24,452 nucleotides of DNA from a virus. Positions 13,127 through 20,441 of this stretch are shown piece after piece. The stretch is from IMG/VR virus record IMGVR_UViG_3300024517_000107, positions 1 to 24,452 of that record, one strand, 5' to 3'. The position numbers were made by a program, and so were the translations under genes. Position 1 is the stretch's first letter, and the number at the start of each line of letters is the position of its first letter. The notes under the pieces are model-generated. The model was given only the letters and a program-made list of their open reading frames with translations. It was not told the DNA's origin and did not search any database.

Positions 13127-13137
13127 GATAGAATCCT

Positions 13138-13617
13138 ATGATTATGTCGCTTCTAGGTACTGCGTTAGGGTTTGGAACGTCTATAATCCCGGAGGTTTTG
13201 GGGTATTTTAAGCAGGGGCAGCAAAATAAGCAGGATTTGGCCTTGCTTGAGGCCAAGGCCAAGTATGCAAGCCAGTTATCCACGCTAAAGATTGCGGAAC
13301 TGGATGCGGAAGCGGATATTGCGGAGACGAAGGGTATTTATGAGCATGACAGGTCTATTGACGCTGGAGATTTTGTCAACGCTCTCAGGGGTAGCGTTCG
13401 CCCTGTCCTTACTTATGCCTTCTTTCTCCTATTTGCTACCATCAAAGGCGTCACGGTATACACTATGGTGATGACTGATGGGATGGACTTGTCTGCGGGT
13501 CTAATTGCTATCTGGGACCCCGAAACTTCCGTCATATTCTCTTCTATAATTGCCTTCTGGTTTGGTTCTCGCAGCATGAGCAAGGCTCGGGCATGGCAAC
13601 AAGAGAAGAAGCCCTAA
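13138..13617 (+). CDS. GTA-type holin (3TM family)
   Basis: The 159-residue protein resembles the holin family known from gene transfer agents of alphaproteobacteria. It has a short hydrophobic N-terminus (residues 1-24), a long helical coiled segment (about 28-75), then the characteristic RPVLTYAFFLLFATIKG membrane segment (89-104) and a last segment ending IIAFWFGSRSMSKA (136-150). The FWFGSR motif is the most recognisable part. Holins open the inner membrane so that lytic enzymes reach the cell wall. No endolysin is in the window, so lysis genes are split or incomplete here. AGGAT precedes the ATG. Confidence 0.75.
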   Translation: MIMSLLGTALGFGTSIIPEVLGYFKQGQQNKQDLALLEAKAKYASQLSTLKIAELDAEADIAETKGIYEHDRSIDAGDFVNALRGSVRPVLTYAFFLLFATIKGVTVYTMVMTDGMDLSAGLIAIWDPETSVIFSSIIAFWFGSRSMSKARAWQQEKKP

Positions 13618-13805
13618 TGGACGGAATTTTATTGGCGGAAAAACTTTTGCAGGTTATTACAGAACGTCGAGGTCGGGTCTCGGATATTATGGTTTCCGGT
13701 GGGGTGCAAAATCACGAAGAGTATAAACAACTGGTTGGCAACGTAGAGTCTTTGGATTATATAGGACAGGAGTTGAGAGATATCTTAGAAAAGGCAGATT
13801 TATGA
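13593..13805 (+). CDS. Small helical protein of unknown function
   Basis: A 70-residue, probably all-helical acidic protein (for example MDGILLAEKLLQVITERRG, then YIGQELRDILEKADL). The ATG at 13593 lies 25 bases inside the holin gene with AAGG seven bases upstream; ATG 13617, overlapping the holin stop as TAATG, would give a protein eight residues shorter and is an equally serious choice. It overlaps the GroES-like gene by four bases. No known family is recognised. Confidence 0.65.
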   Translation: MATREEALMDGILLAEKLLQVITERRGRVSDIMVSGGVQNHEEYKQLVGNVESLDYIGQELRDILEKADL

Positions 13806-14245
13806 CCCAAAAATCCGAAACTACCGGGGCTTCCAGTGTAGTTTCCTTAGACCACGCCTATGTGAGACCCGAAGAACGGGTTCTAGACCCCACGAAGTTA
13901 GACGCCGATACTTTCAACAGGTTGCCCAATCCCACGGGCTGGCGTTTGTTAATTCTCCCGTACAGAGGCAAAGGTAAAAGTCAGGGGGGCGTTCTTCTTC
14001 CGGATGCCGTTGTTGACAGAGAGTCGGTAGCTACGGTGTGTGGGTATGTCCTAAAAGTCGGTCCCCTTGCTTATGAAGATCGCAAGAAGTTTCCGAGTGG
14101 GCCGTGGTGCCGGGAGAAGGATTGGATTATGTTTGGAAGATATGCTGGGGCACGATTTAAGATAGACGGCGGAGATGTCCGCATTCTGAACGATGACGAG
14201 GTAATAGCGGTTATACAGGACCCTGAAGATATCCTGCATTTTTAA
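13802..14245 (+). CDS. GroES-like co-chaperonin
   Basis: The 147-residue protein is a divergent Cpn10/GroES. After a 40-residue phage-specific extension come NPTGWRLLILPYRGKGKS (43-60), a mobile-loop-like KSQGGVLLPDAV (59-70, with GGVLL in place of GroES GGIVL), CGYVLKVGPLAY (80-91) and the DWIMFGRYAGARFKIDGGDVRILNDDEVIAVI region (107-138) of the beta-barrel. Like T4 gp31, it would cap host GroEL to help fold the phage capsid protein. The gene lies just before the scaffold and capsid genes, matching that role. Start and previous stop overlap by four bases. Confidence 0.85.
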   Translation: MTQKSETTGASSVVSLDHAYVRPEERVLDPTKLDADTFNRLPNPTGWRLLILPYRGKGKSQGGVLLPDAVVDRESVATVCGYVLKVGPLAYEDRKKFPSGPWCREKDWIMFGRYAGARFKIDGGDVRILNDDEVIAVIQDPEDILHF

Positions 14246-14259
14246 CATGGAGATGAACC

Positions 14260-15174
14260 ATGCCTGAAGAAGCCCAAGACGAGTTAGTTGTAGACATTCC
14301 TGAGACTGCTTCCAGTGTAGACGTTGTCGTGGAAGATTCCCCGGCGATTGAGGGGTTAGAACGGGGGTCCGAGGAACCTTCTCAAGAGCACGAAGAATAT
14401 AGTAAAAAAGTTAAGCGACGAATCGACCGGCTTACGAAAAAAGCGCGGGAGGCGGAACGGCAGCAACAGGCGGCAGTTGAATATGCCAGGGGTGTGCAAG
14501 CGGAGAATAGTCAGCTTAGGAACCGTGTTCAGGATTTAGACCAAGGTTACATTGAAGAATATGGGGACCGCGTAGCAACGCAGTCCGAATCCTTGTCCCG
14601 AGATCTGGAGACTGCCATAGCGACCAATGACACTTCTTCTCAGGTAGAGATTAATAAGAAGCTCTCGCAACTTGCAATAGAGGAGGAGCGGGTTAAGGCG
14701 GCTAAACAACAACAGTCCGAGGCTGCTCAACGGGCTCAACAGGTTCAAGCTCAACAGGTTCAAGCTCAACAGGTTCAAGCTCAACAGGTTCAAGCTCAAG
14801 CTGCCGCACCGGCCCGTCCTGATCCAAGAGCCGTGGAATGGGCGGAGAGGCCAGAGAACCATTGGTTTGGTGAAGACGATGCCATGACGTTCGCGGTTTT
14901 CGGAATACACAAGACTTTGGTCGAGCAAGAAGACTTTGACACAGACTCACCAGAGTATTATCGTGTAATTGATGAGAGAATACGAGAAGCGTTTCCCCAT
15001 AAATTTCGGGGCACTACTTCTTATACAGGAGGAAACAGGCCACAACAGGCTGTTGCTTCTGCCACACGTTCGGGGCCATCCGGGCGCAAAACAGTGAGAT
15101 TATCCCCAAGTGAAGTTACTATCGCGCAGAAGTTGGGGGTTCCTTTAGACCAGTACGCGAAATACAAACGCTAG
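14260..15174 (+). CDS. Capsid scaffold protein
   Basis: A 304-residue, mostly acidic and helical protein with a long coiled-coil centre (about residues 46-175) and the C-terminal signature SPSEVTIAQKLGVPLDQYAKYKR, which is common in scaffolding proteins of marine podovirus-like phages. Scaffold guides capsid proteins into a closed shell and then leaves or is degraded. Residues 159-178 are four perfect copies of AQQVQ. Its position two genes after the holin and just upstream of the capsid cluster fits. A GGAGATGAACC site precedes the ATG. Assignment rests on size, coiled coil, tail signature and gene order. Confidence 0.72.
   Translation: MPEEAQDELVVDIPETASSVDVVVEDSPAIEGLERGSEEPSQEHEEYSKKVKRRIDRLTKKAREAERQQQAAVEYARGVQAENSQLRNRVQDLDQGYIEEYGDRVATQSESLSRDLETAIATNDTSSQVEINKKLSQLAIEEERVKAAKQQQSEAAQRAQQVQAQQVQAQQVQAQQVQAQAAAPARPDPRAVEWAERPENHWFGEDDAMTFAVFGIHKTLVEQEDFDTDSPEYYRVIDERIREAFPHKFRGTTSYTGGNRPQQAVASATRSGPSGRKTVRLSPSEVTIAQKLGVPLDQYAKYKR
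14734..14793 (+). repeat. Four perfect 15-bp in-frame repeats
   Basis: GCTCAACAGGTTCAA is repeated four times without change (14734, 14749, 14764, 14779), encoding AQQVQ x4 within the scaffold coiled coil. Perfect identity suggests recent slippage, which changes coiled-coil length in steps of five residues. Confidence 0.92.
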
Positions 15175-15177
15175 GAA

Positions 15178-15651
15178 ATGACAGTGTCTGAAAACAATAT
15201 TGATCGTACTCCTCGCGCATCCAAGACCCGAGCCGTAAAAATGCAAAGGAAACCTTGGAGCCCACCGTCTTTATTAGACGCACCCGAACCGCCAGAAGGC
15301 TTTGTCCACCGATGGATACGGTCCGAAGTCAGGGGTTTTGACGACCGAAAGAATGTGTCCGCCCGCATGAGAGAAGGGTGGGAACTTGTTCGGAAAGAAG
15401 AGTACCCTGAATTTGAGGCCCCAACAGTGGATACCGGGACCTATGAAGGTGTTTTCGGCGTAGGAGGACTGTTGCTGGCCCGTATTCCAGTTGAGATTGT
15501 TGCGGAGCGTAAGGACTATTTTGGTAAAATGAGTTCGGATGCAATGACCGCAGTTGACAATGATCTTATGAAGGAAACGCAGCATCATTCGATGGCGATT
15601 CAGAAGCCTGAACGACAATCGCGTGTAACGTTTGGAGGCCCTAGAAAATAG
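15178..15651 (+). CDS. Conserved phage protein between scaffold and capsid
   Basis: A 157-residue protein opening with a basic tail and then RKPWSPPSLLDAPEPPEGFVHRWIRSE (about residues 24-50), a pattern that recurs in marine phages beside the capsid gene. It continues with a mixed alpha/beta domain and ends in a basic tail, VTFGGPRK. Function is not established; a structural or head-assembly role is inferred from its position. The start is ATG 15178 with a purine-rich site (TAGGAAATG context), three bases after the scaffold stop. Confidence 0.7.
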   Translation: MTVSENNIDRTPRASKTRAVKMQRKPWSPPSLLDAPEPPEGFVHRWIRSEVRGFDDRKNVSARMREGWELVRKEEYPEFEAPTVDTGTYEGVFGVGGLLLARIPVEIVAERKDYFGKMSSDAMTAVDNDLMKETQHHSMAIQKPERQSRVTFGGPRK

Positions 15652-15692
15652 GGCACATGTTTTGAACCCTTTTGCTTTAAGGAGCAAACGAA

Positions 15693-16337
15693 ATGGCTAA
15701 CATTAACGGAAGCTTTGGCCTCCGTCCGCTCAATAAGATGGGTGGCGCGGCCAATTCCACTGCTACTTCAAACTATACTCTTTATGAGATAGCGAATGGC
15801 AATACAAACAAGCTTTATCACGGGGAACCCGTGATTCCTCTATCCACTGGTTATATCGACGCTCCTGGAGCGGCGGCTGGTGGTACGGTAGGGCTTTTGG
15901 GTGTATTCCAGGGCTGTGAGTATGTTTCTAGTACCACTGGAAAACCTACGTGGAGCAATTACTGGCCCGGTTCTGGGGCAGATAGCAACCACCCCGTCAA
16001 GGCATATGTCAACGACGATCCAATGCAGCTTTATGTTATTGCAACGGATGCTTCGTGGACCAGTAAAGCTACGGCACGTGCCGCAGTTTTTGCTAACGCC
16101 AACTTCTCAACCGCAATTACTGGCACGGATTCCACTGGTGTGTCGTTAGGTCGCCTCGCGATCAGCACGATTGCCACTACGGCTGCGCTACAAATGCGGA
16201 TTATGGGTTGGGTGGAAGATTCTTCAAACGAAGATTTTTCCGCAGCGGGCATTGGTGCAATTGTCCGATTTAATAACCACTTCAATAGCAATAACGGTGC
16301 TATTGCTGCTGGTACTCCTTCAACTACCGGCGTATAG
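15693..16337 (+). CDS. Head decoration or minor capsid protein
   Basis: The 214-residue protein starts MANINGSFGLRPLNKMGG, a start seen repeatedly in virion proteins of marine phages that lie beside the major capsid gene. It is beta-rich, low in lysine and charge, and high in Gly, Ala, Ser and Thr, as in capsid-surface proteins. It has a good AAGGAG site before ATG 15693 and ends 13 bases before the capsid gene. A decoration or minor capsid role is the best reading; there is no motif that proves it. Confidence 0.65.
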   Translation: MANINGSFGLRPLNKMGGAANSTATSNYTLYEIANGNTNKLYHGEPVIPLSTGYIDAPGAAAGGTVGLLGVFQGCEYVSSTTGKPTWSNYWPGSGADSNHPVKAYVNDDPMQLYVIATDASWTSKATARAAVFANANFSTAITGTDSTGVSLGRLAISTIATTAALQMRIMGWVEDSSNEDFSAAGIGAIVRFNNHFNSNNGAIAAGTPSTTGV

Positions 16338-16350
16338 GAGGGTTTGAAAA

Positions 16351-17259
16351 ATGGCTATTAGTAGAGCACAACTCGTTAAAGAGTTGGAACCCGGCCTGAA
16401 CGCATTGTTCGGAATGGAGTACGATCAGTATGATCGGGAGCACGAAGAGATTTTTTCTATGGAAAGCTCGGACCGTGCTTTTGAAGAAGAGGTGATGCTT
16501 TCGGGTTTTGGAAGCGCCCCAACCAAGGCGGAAGGTAGTGCAGTATCCTTCGATGACGCGCAAGAAGCTTATACAGCACGTTATACGATGGAAACGATTG
16601 CCCTGGCCTTTTCGATCACAGAAGAGGCTGTTGAGGATAACCTGTATGACCGTCTTGCCGGTCGTTACACAAAGGCCCTCGCACGTAGCATGAGCCAGAC
16701 AAAGCAGGTTAAGGCCGCAGCGGTTCTTAACAATGCTTTTGACAGCACATATACCGGTGGTGACAGCAAGGAACTTTGCGCTACGGACCATCCCCTCGTA
16801 ACGGGGAGTACGTTCCGTAACGAACTTTCCACTGCGGCGGATCTTAACGAGACTAGTCTTGAACAGTCTCTGATTGATATCGCAAGTTTTGTTGACGAAC
16901 GGGGCCTGAAAGTTGCGGTTCGCGGCATGAAACTGATTGTTCCTAAAGAGCTTCAGTTCACAGCGGATCGTCTTCTAGAATCTACCCTACGCACGGGTAC
17001 TGCGGACAACGACATTAACGCAGTCCGGAATATGGGTATGCTTCCAGAAGGATACGCCGTTAATCACTTCCTTAGTGACACGGATGCTTTCTTCATCTTG
17101 ACAGATGCACCCAACGGTCTTAAAGGCTTTAACCGTACCGCCGTCCGAACTTCTATGGAAGGTGATTTTGATACGGGGAATGTCCGTTACAAAGCTCGGG
17201 AGCGGTATGCTTTCGGCTGGTCTGACCCACGCGGCATTTTTGGCTCCCCAGGAGCATAA
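16351..17259 (+). CDS. Major capsid protein (HK97-fold, Mu gpT-like)
   Basis: A 302-residue protein with the features of HK97-fold major capsid proteins: an N-terminal helical arm, an extended E-loop region (about residues 45-95, MLSGFGSAPTKAEGSAVSFDD), a long spine helix (RYTKALARSMSQTKQVKAAAVLNNAF, roughly 108-133), then the P- and A-domain segments including LKVAVRGMKLIVPKELQFTADRLLES and a GWSDPRGIFGSPGA tail. Hundreds of copies form the icosahedral shell. A strong AGGAGG site precedes ATG 16351, as expected for a highly made protein, and a hairpin follows the stop. The gene order scaffold, decoration, capsid supports the call. Confidence 0.88.
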   Translation: MAISRAQLVKELEPGLNALFGMEYDQYDREHEEIFSMESSDRAFEEEVMLSGFGSAPTKAEGSAVSFDDAQEAYTARYTMETIALAFSITEEAVEDNLYDRLAGRYTKALARSMSQTKQVKAAAVLNNAFDSTYTGGDSKELCATDHPLVTGSTFRNELSTAADLNETSLEQSLIDIASFVDERGLKVAVRGMKLIVPKELQFTADRLLESTLRTGTADNDINAVRNMGMLPEGYAVNHFLSDTDAFFILTDAPNGLKGFNRTAVRTSMEGDFDTGNVRYKARERYAFGWSDPRGIFGSPGA

Positions 17260-17265
17260 ACCATA

Positions 17266-17292
17266 AGGGGAGGGTCTTTTAGGCTCTCCCCT
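17266..17292 (+). terminator. Possible intrinsic terminator after capsid gene
   Basis: AGGGGAG (17266-17272) pairs with CTCCCCT (17286-17292), extendable by two pairs including one G-U. A T-rich tract appears only after a gap (AATTTTT at 17301-17307). It probably reduces read-through after the very active capsid gene or caps the mRNA 3' end. Confidence 0.5.
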
Positions 17293-17307
17293 GCTTTATA
17301 AATTTTT

Positions 17308-17377
17308 CTGGGACTACATAGCCCTAGCGACTGGCCCAGCAGACGCTCACAAGACTCTAGGGCGAAACCTTTGTGAG
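17308..17377 (+). ncRNA. Candidate structured leader RNA with kissing loops
   Basis: Two hairpins can form before the gene at 17392: CTGGG (17308-17312) with CCCAG (17335-17339), and CTCACAA (17346-17352) with TTGTGAG (17371-17377). The first loop contains GCCCTAG (17321-17327) and the second CTAGGGC (17357-17363), a perfect 7-base complement. This gives a kissing-loop or pseudoknot. The second stem ends in the AGAAGGAT ribosome-site region of the next gene, so folding could control its translation. The pairing is directly visible; the role is inferred. Confidence 0.45.
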
Positions 17378-17391
17378 AAGGATATTACGAT

Positions 17392-17907
17392 ATGGCTAGA
17401 ACAACTTTTTCCGGGCCCGTTCGTTCGTTGCGCGGGTTTATAACCGCAGGACCCGATGCAGTTGTAAATATAACTGCTGAGACCACTCTTACGTTTGCCA
17501 GTCATGCTGGTCGTGTCATGGAGGTAAATGACGCGGATGGTGCAATAACCCTGCCTACCATACAAGCTGATTCTAAGGGATCATCTGCCGGGCAAGATGA
17601 TCCAAATGTAAACAACCAACTTGGTGCTGTTTACAGGTTCTTTATTGGAACCGACGCTACTGATCTTGATATTAAAACAGACGGAACAGACAAGTTTCTT
17701 GGCTCTGTAGCGGTTGGCGTCACGGATGGAAGTTACAAAGTTTTCATACCCGGAGCCTCTAATGATGTGATTTCTATGAATGGCGGAACGCAAGGTGGAG
17801 ATAAATTCTCTTACCTTGAGATTACTGCCATTGCGGATAATGAATATCTTGTTCAGGGTGTTCTTATTGGCTCTGGAACAATCGCAACTCCTTTCGCGGA
17901 TAGCTAA
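17392..17907 (+). CDS. Small beta-rich virion protein
   Basis: A 171-residue acidic beta-rich protein. Its N-terminus, MARTTFSGPVRSLRGFI, resembles small structural proteins found after the capsid gene in marine phages, and the body has alternating hydrophobic strands, many Asp/Thr/Gly residues and no lysine-rich or catalytic motif. A capsid decoration or fibre role is possible but not shown. The start follows AGAAGGATATT in a leader that could fold over this site. It is bounded by two hairpins, which suggests separate control of its expression level. Confidence 0.65.
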   Translation: MARTTFSGPVRSLRGFITAGPDAVVNITAETTLTFASHAGRVMEVNDADGAITLPTIQADSKGSSAGQDDPNVNNQLGAVYRFFIGTDATDLDIKTDGTDKFLGSVAVGVTDGSYKVFIPGASNDVISMNGGTQGGDKFSYLEITAIADNEYLVQGVLIGSGTIATPFADS

Positions 17908-17918
17908 ACCTGAGTGAT

Positions 17919-17943
17919 AGGATGGGGGCGTTGCCCCCGTCCT
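17919..17943 (+). other. Strong intergenic hairpin without U-tract
   Basis: AGGATGGGGGC (17919-17929) pairs with GCCCCCGTCCT (17933-17943) across a three-base loop, with one G-U pair. It is followed by AAGAGGAGAG, the ribosome site of the next gene, and not by a U-run. It is more likely an mRNA stabiliser or processing barrier between two virion genes than a terminator. Confidence 0.6.
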
Positions 17944-17957
17944 AAGAGGAGAGTCTC

Positions 17958-18362
17958 ATGGCAGACGCCGTAACTGCTACCACCGTAATAGATGGCCCCA
18001 AGTCCGTGGTGATTTATTGCACCAACACAAGCGACGGAACTGGAGAAGCTGCTGTTACAAAAGTAGATGTTTCCGAGTTGTCGAAGCTTCAAGACGGAAC
18101 TGCTTGTACAGGAGTTCGTATTCAGAAAGTCGTGTTTTCCAATGTTGGTATGGGTGTCAAGGTTCTTTGGGATGCCTCGACGGATGTTATTGCAGTTCAA
18201 CTTCCGGCGGACTACTCAGACACGCTGGACTATTCGGACATGAGCGGTCTTCCAAATGTCGCGGCTTCTGGCGGAAAAACAGGAGACATACAGTTTACTA
18301 CTGTTGGTCACACCAGCGGGGACACGTATTCCGTAGTTCTATATTGTTTAAAACAATATTGA
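17958..18362 (+). CDS. Small beta-rich virion protein
   Basis: A 134-residue acidic, beta-rich protein with a MADAVTATTVIDGPKS start and a YSVVLYCLKQY end. The even distribution of Thr, Val, Asp and Gly and its position directly after the previous small structural gene suggest another capsid-surface or neck protein. No family can be named. GAGGAGAG precedes ATG 17958, and the strong hairpin lies 14 bases upstream. Confidence 0.65.
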   Translation: MADAVTATTVIDGPKSVVIYCTNTSDGTGEAAVTKVDVSELSKLQDGTACTGVRIQKVVFSNVGMGVKVLWDASTDVIAVQLPADYSDTLDYSDMSGLPNVAASGGKTGDIQFTTVGHTSGDTYSVVLYCLKQY

Positions 18363-18392
18363 GGCGTGTCTTTATGAAAGGCTACTTGTGTC

Positions 18393-19292
18393 ATGGCTGT
18401 TTCCGGATCTAAGGATTTTGAACCTAATGTAGCGGAATACGTGGAAGAAGCGTTTGAGCGGTGTGGCTTAGAATTTCGTACAGGATATGATGCGCGAACT
18501 GCGCGGAGATCCATTAATTTTCTTTTTGCGGATTGGGCGAACCGGGGTCTTAATCGTTGGACCATAGATCAGGTAACTCAGACCATGGTTTCCGGGATCT
18601 CTGAATATCCCATAGGGACAATAACCGCTACTGTAGGATCCTCTACAAATCTTGTTGTTGGTAATACCTTAACAGGTTCTTCGAGCGGTACGACCGCAAT
18701 TGTCCTAACAAAACCTGGGTCAACTACGGTAACACTAAGTATTCCTTCGGGATCGTTTACCGCTGGAGAAACCATAACGAGCCTGGACAGCAGTGGTTCA
18801 CCAGTAAGTACTACAATATCGTCAGATCCTAGTATTAGCGACATCCGAGCTACTATTGACATATTATCTGCTGTAATTAGACGGAGTAGTTCGGATATTT
18901 CTATTAGCCGGGTCAGCCGAGACGATTACCTAAGCATACCCTCCAAAACAACGTCTGGCAGACCGGTCCAGTTTTACGTGGACCGACAGATAACACCCGT
19001 TGTTAAAGTTTGGCCTGAACCTGAAAACAGTACCGACGCATTGATTTATGATCGTCTGGTACGCATAGATGATGCCGACGCTTCTGTGAACACAGTTGAG
19101 GTCCCCTTCCGATTTTATCCGTGTCTGGCCGCAGGTCTGGCTTATTACCTTTCCTTAAAAAAAGCCCCCGACCGGGCCTCCGTTTTAAAGTCTATCTATG
19201 AAGAAGAGTTCCTTCGAGCAGCCGAAGAAGACCGGGACCGCGCGAGTTTCAGTGTAGTTCCTTCTTATAGTTATCTAAGTGCAACTTCATAA
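18393..19292 (+). CDS. Head-tail adaptor-like protein with inserted beta domain
   Basis: A 299-residue protein in which residues 1-77 and 149-299 form a recognisable phage connector/adaptor pattern: helices including ARTARRSINFLFADWANRGLNRW (35-57), IDILSAVIRR (155-164), a VSRDDYLSIP segment, GRPVQFYVDR and a helical end with GLAYYLSLKKAPDRA and YEEEFLRAAEEDR. Such proteins sit below the portal and help seal the head or join the tail. Residues about 78-148 are a Thr/Ser/Gly-rich insert (LTGSSSGTTAIVL, then GSFTAGETITS), common as a mobile beta module in phage virion proteins. The adaptor role is inferred from pattern and gene order. The start follows AAAGG with a long gap. Confidence 0.7.
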   Translation: MAVSGSKDFEPNVAEYVEEAFERCGLEFRTGYDARTARRSINFLFADWANRGLNRWTIDQVTQTMVSGISEYPIGTITATVGSSTNLVVGNTLTGSSSGTTAIVLTKPGSTTVTLSIPSGSFTAGETITSLDSSGSPVSTTISSDPSISDIRATIDILSAVIRRSSSDISISRVSRDDYLSIPSKTTSGRPVQFYVDRQITPVVKVWPEPENSTDALIYDRLVRIDDADASVNTVEVPFRFYPCLAAGLAYYLSLKKAPDRASVLKSIYEEEFLRAAEEDRDRASFSVVPSYSYLSATS

Positions 19293-19795
19293 TGGCAAGA
19301 TACGCCTCAAATAAGTATGCCATGGGCATTTCGGACCGGTCTGGAGCCGCGTACCGATTAAAAGACATGCGTAAAGAATGGACGGGTATGCTTGTTGGAA
19401 AGGATGAGTGGGAACCTAAGCAACCCCAGTTAATGGTTGTTAAGACGCCTGCTGACCCCCAAGCCCTGAGAAATCCTCGACCAGACCGGACGGAACCTGC
19501 TGTAGAGGTTTTACTATCCGGGGATGCTTTCAAATCCTCCTCCAGTGGCTCTGCTACAATAACAGTCACGGAACCTGGGCACGGGAGAAGTACGGGAGAT
19601 ATAGTGCGGTTTCGTTCGGTAAATCCTTTCGACGGATTTACTTCCGCAGTTGTAGAAAATTCTAGCGGTTATTCCATAACCAAGGTTGACAACAGTCGAT
19701 ATACCTTTTCCGCGAGCAGCGGAACGGCAGAAACGGGTAATGTAGAAGGTGGCGGGGAAGCCGCCTCTGCGGGCCCTGCAACGGTGAGCGCATAA
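19292..19795 (+). CDS. Two-part virion protein, function unknown
   Basis: The 167-residue protein has a conserved-looking N-terminus, YAMGISDRSGAAYRLKDM then RKEWTGMLVGKDEWEPKQPQ (about residues 9-46), widely seen in phage neck/tail gene clusters. The C-terminal half, from about residue 86, is a beta module (ATITVTEPGHGRSTGDIVRF, then YSITKVDNSRYTFSASS) also used repeatedly in phage tail and fibre proteins. It overlaps the stop of the adaptor-like gene by one base and ends one base before the next adaptor gene. A role in the neck or tail is likely; the exact one is not known. Confidence 0.68.
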   Translation: MARYASNKYAMGISDRSGAAYRLKDMRKEWTGMLVGKDEWEPKQPQLMVVKTPADPQALRNPRPDRTEPAVEVLLSGDAFKSSSSGSATITVTEPGHGRSTGDIVRFRSVNPFDGFTSAVVENSSGYSITKVDNSRYTFSASSGTAETGNVEGGGEAASAGPATVSA

Positions 19796-19796
19796 G

Positions 19797-20441
19797 ATGG
19801 CCTATACTTTCACGACGTTGAAGACAGCTATCCAGGATTACACACAGAACACGGAGACAACTTTTGCCAGCCAATTGCCTCGTTTTATTGTTAATGCCGA
19901 AGAACGTATTCTAAAAGAATGCCAGTTAGATGTTTTTCGTAAATCTTCGCAAGGATCCACTACTTCAGGGAGCCAGTATTTATCTAAACCAACTGATTTT
20001 TTGGCCCAGAATTCCTTGAGCGTAATTAATTCTTCGAGTAAAGAGTTTCTATTGTACAAACAAGTAACGGCCTTACAAGACTACACGCCGAATCCTGCGA
20101 CCACCGGGACTCCCCAATACTACGCGGATTGGGACAACGATACGTTCTTGTTGGCCCCTACCCCAGACAGTAACTACGACATGGATCTACATTATTTTTA
20201 TCGTCCAACATCCATCACCACAAGCTCCGACGGGACGAGTTGGCTTGGGACCAATGCAGAACTCGCCCTTTTGTATGGGAGCCTTGTAGAAGCCTATACT
20301 TTTATGAAGGGGGAAGCGGATATTTTCCAGATTTACGATGGAAGATTCCAGGAAGCATTACAATGGATGAAGAATCTTGGGGAAGGTCTCCAGACTAGGG
20401 ATCAATATCGGTACGATAGAGTTAGAAGGAATGTGGTGTGA
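19797..20441 (+). CDS. SU10-type head-tail adaptor
   Basis: A 214-residue protein resembling the adaptor family named after podovirus SU10. Typical parts are the start FTTLKTAIQDYTQNTETTF and LPRFIVNAEERILKE (about residues 4-41), a central beta region containing YLSKPTDFLAQNSLSV and TPQYYADWDNDTFLLAP (about 61-118), and the helical end with LYGSLVEAYTFMKGEADIFQIYDGRFQEAL (157-186). The protein binds under the portal and leads DNA into the short tail. Its presence is one of the better reasons for a podovirus-like layout. The start ATG follows the preceding stop by one base. Confidence 0.8.
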   Translation: MAYTFTTLKTAIQDYTQNTETTFASQLPRFIVNAEERILKECQLDVFRKSSQGSTTSGSQYLSKPTDFLAQNSLSVINSSSKEFLLYKQVTALQDYTPNPATTGTPQYYADWDNDTFLLAPTPDSNYDMDLHYFYRPTSITTSSDGTSWLGTNAELALLYGSLVEAYTFMKGEADIFQIYDGRFQEALQWMKNLGEGLQTRDQYRYDRVRRNVV

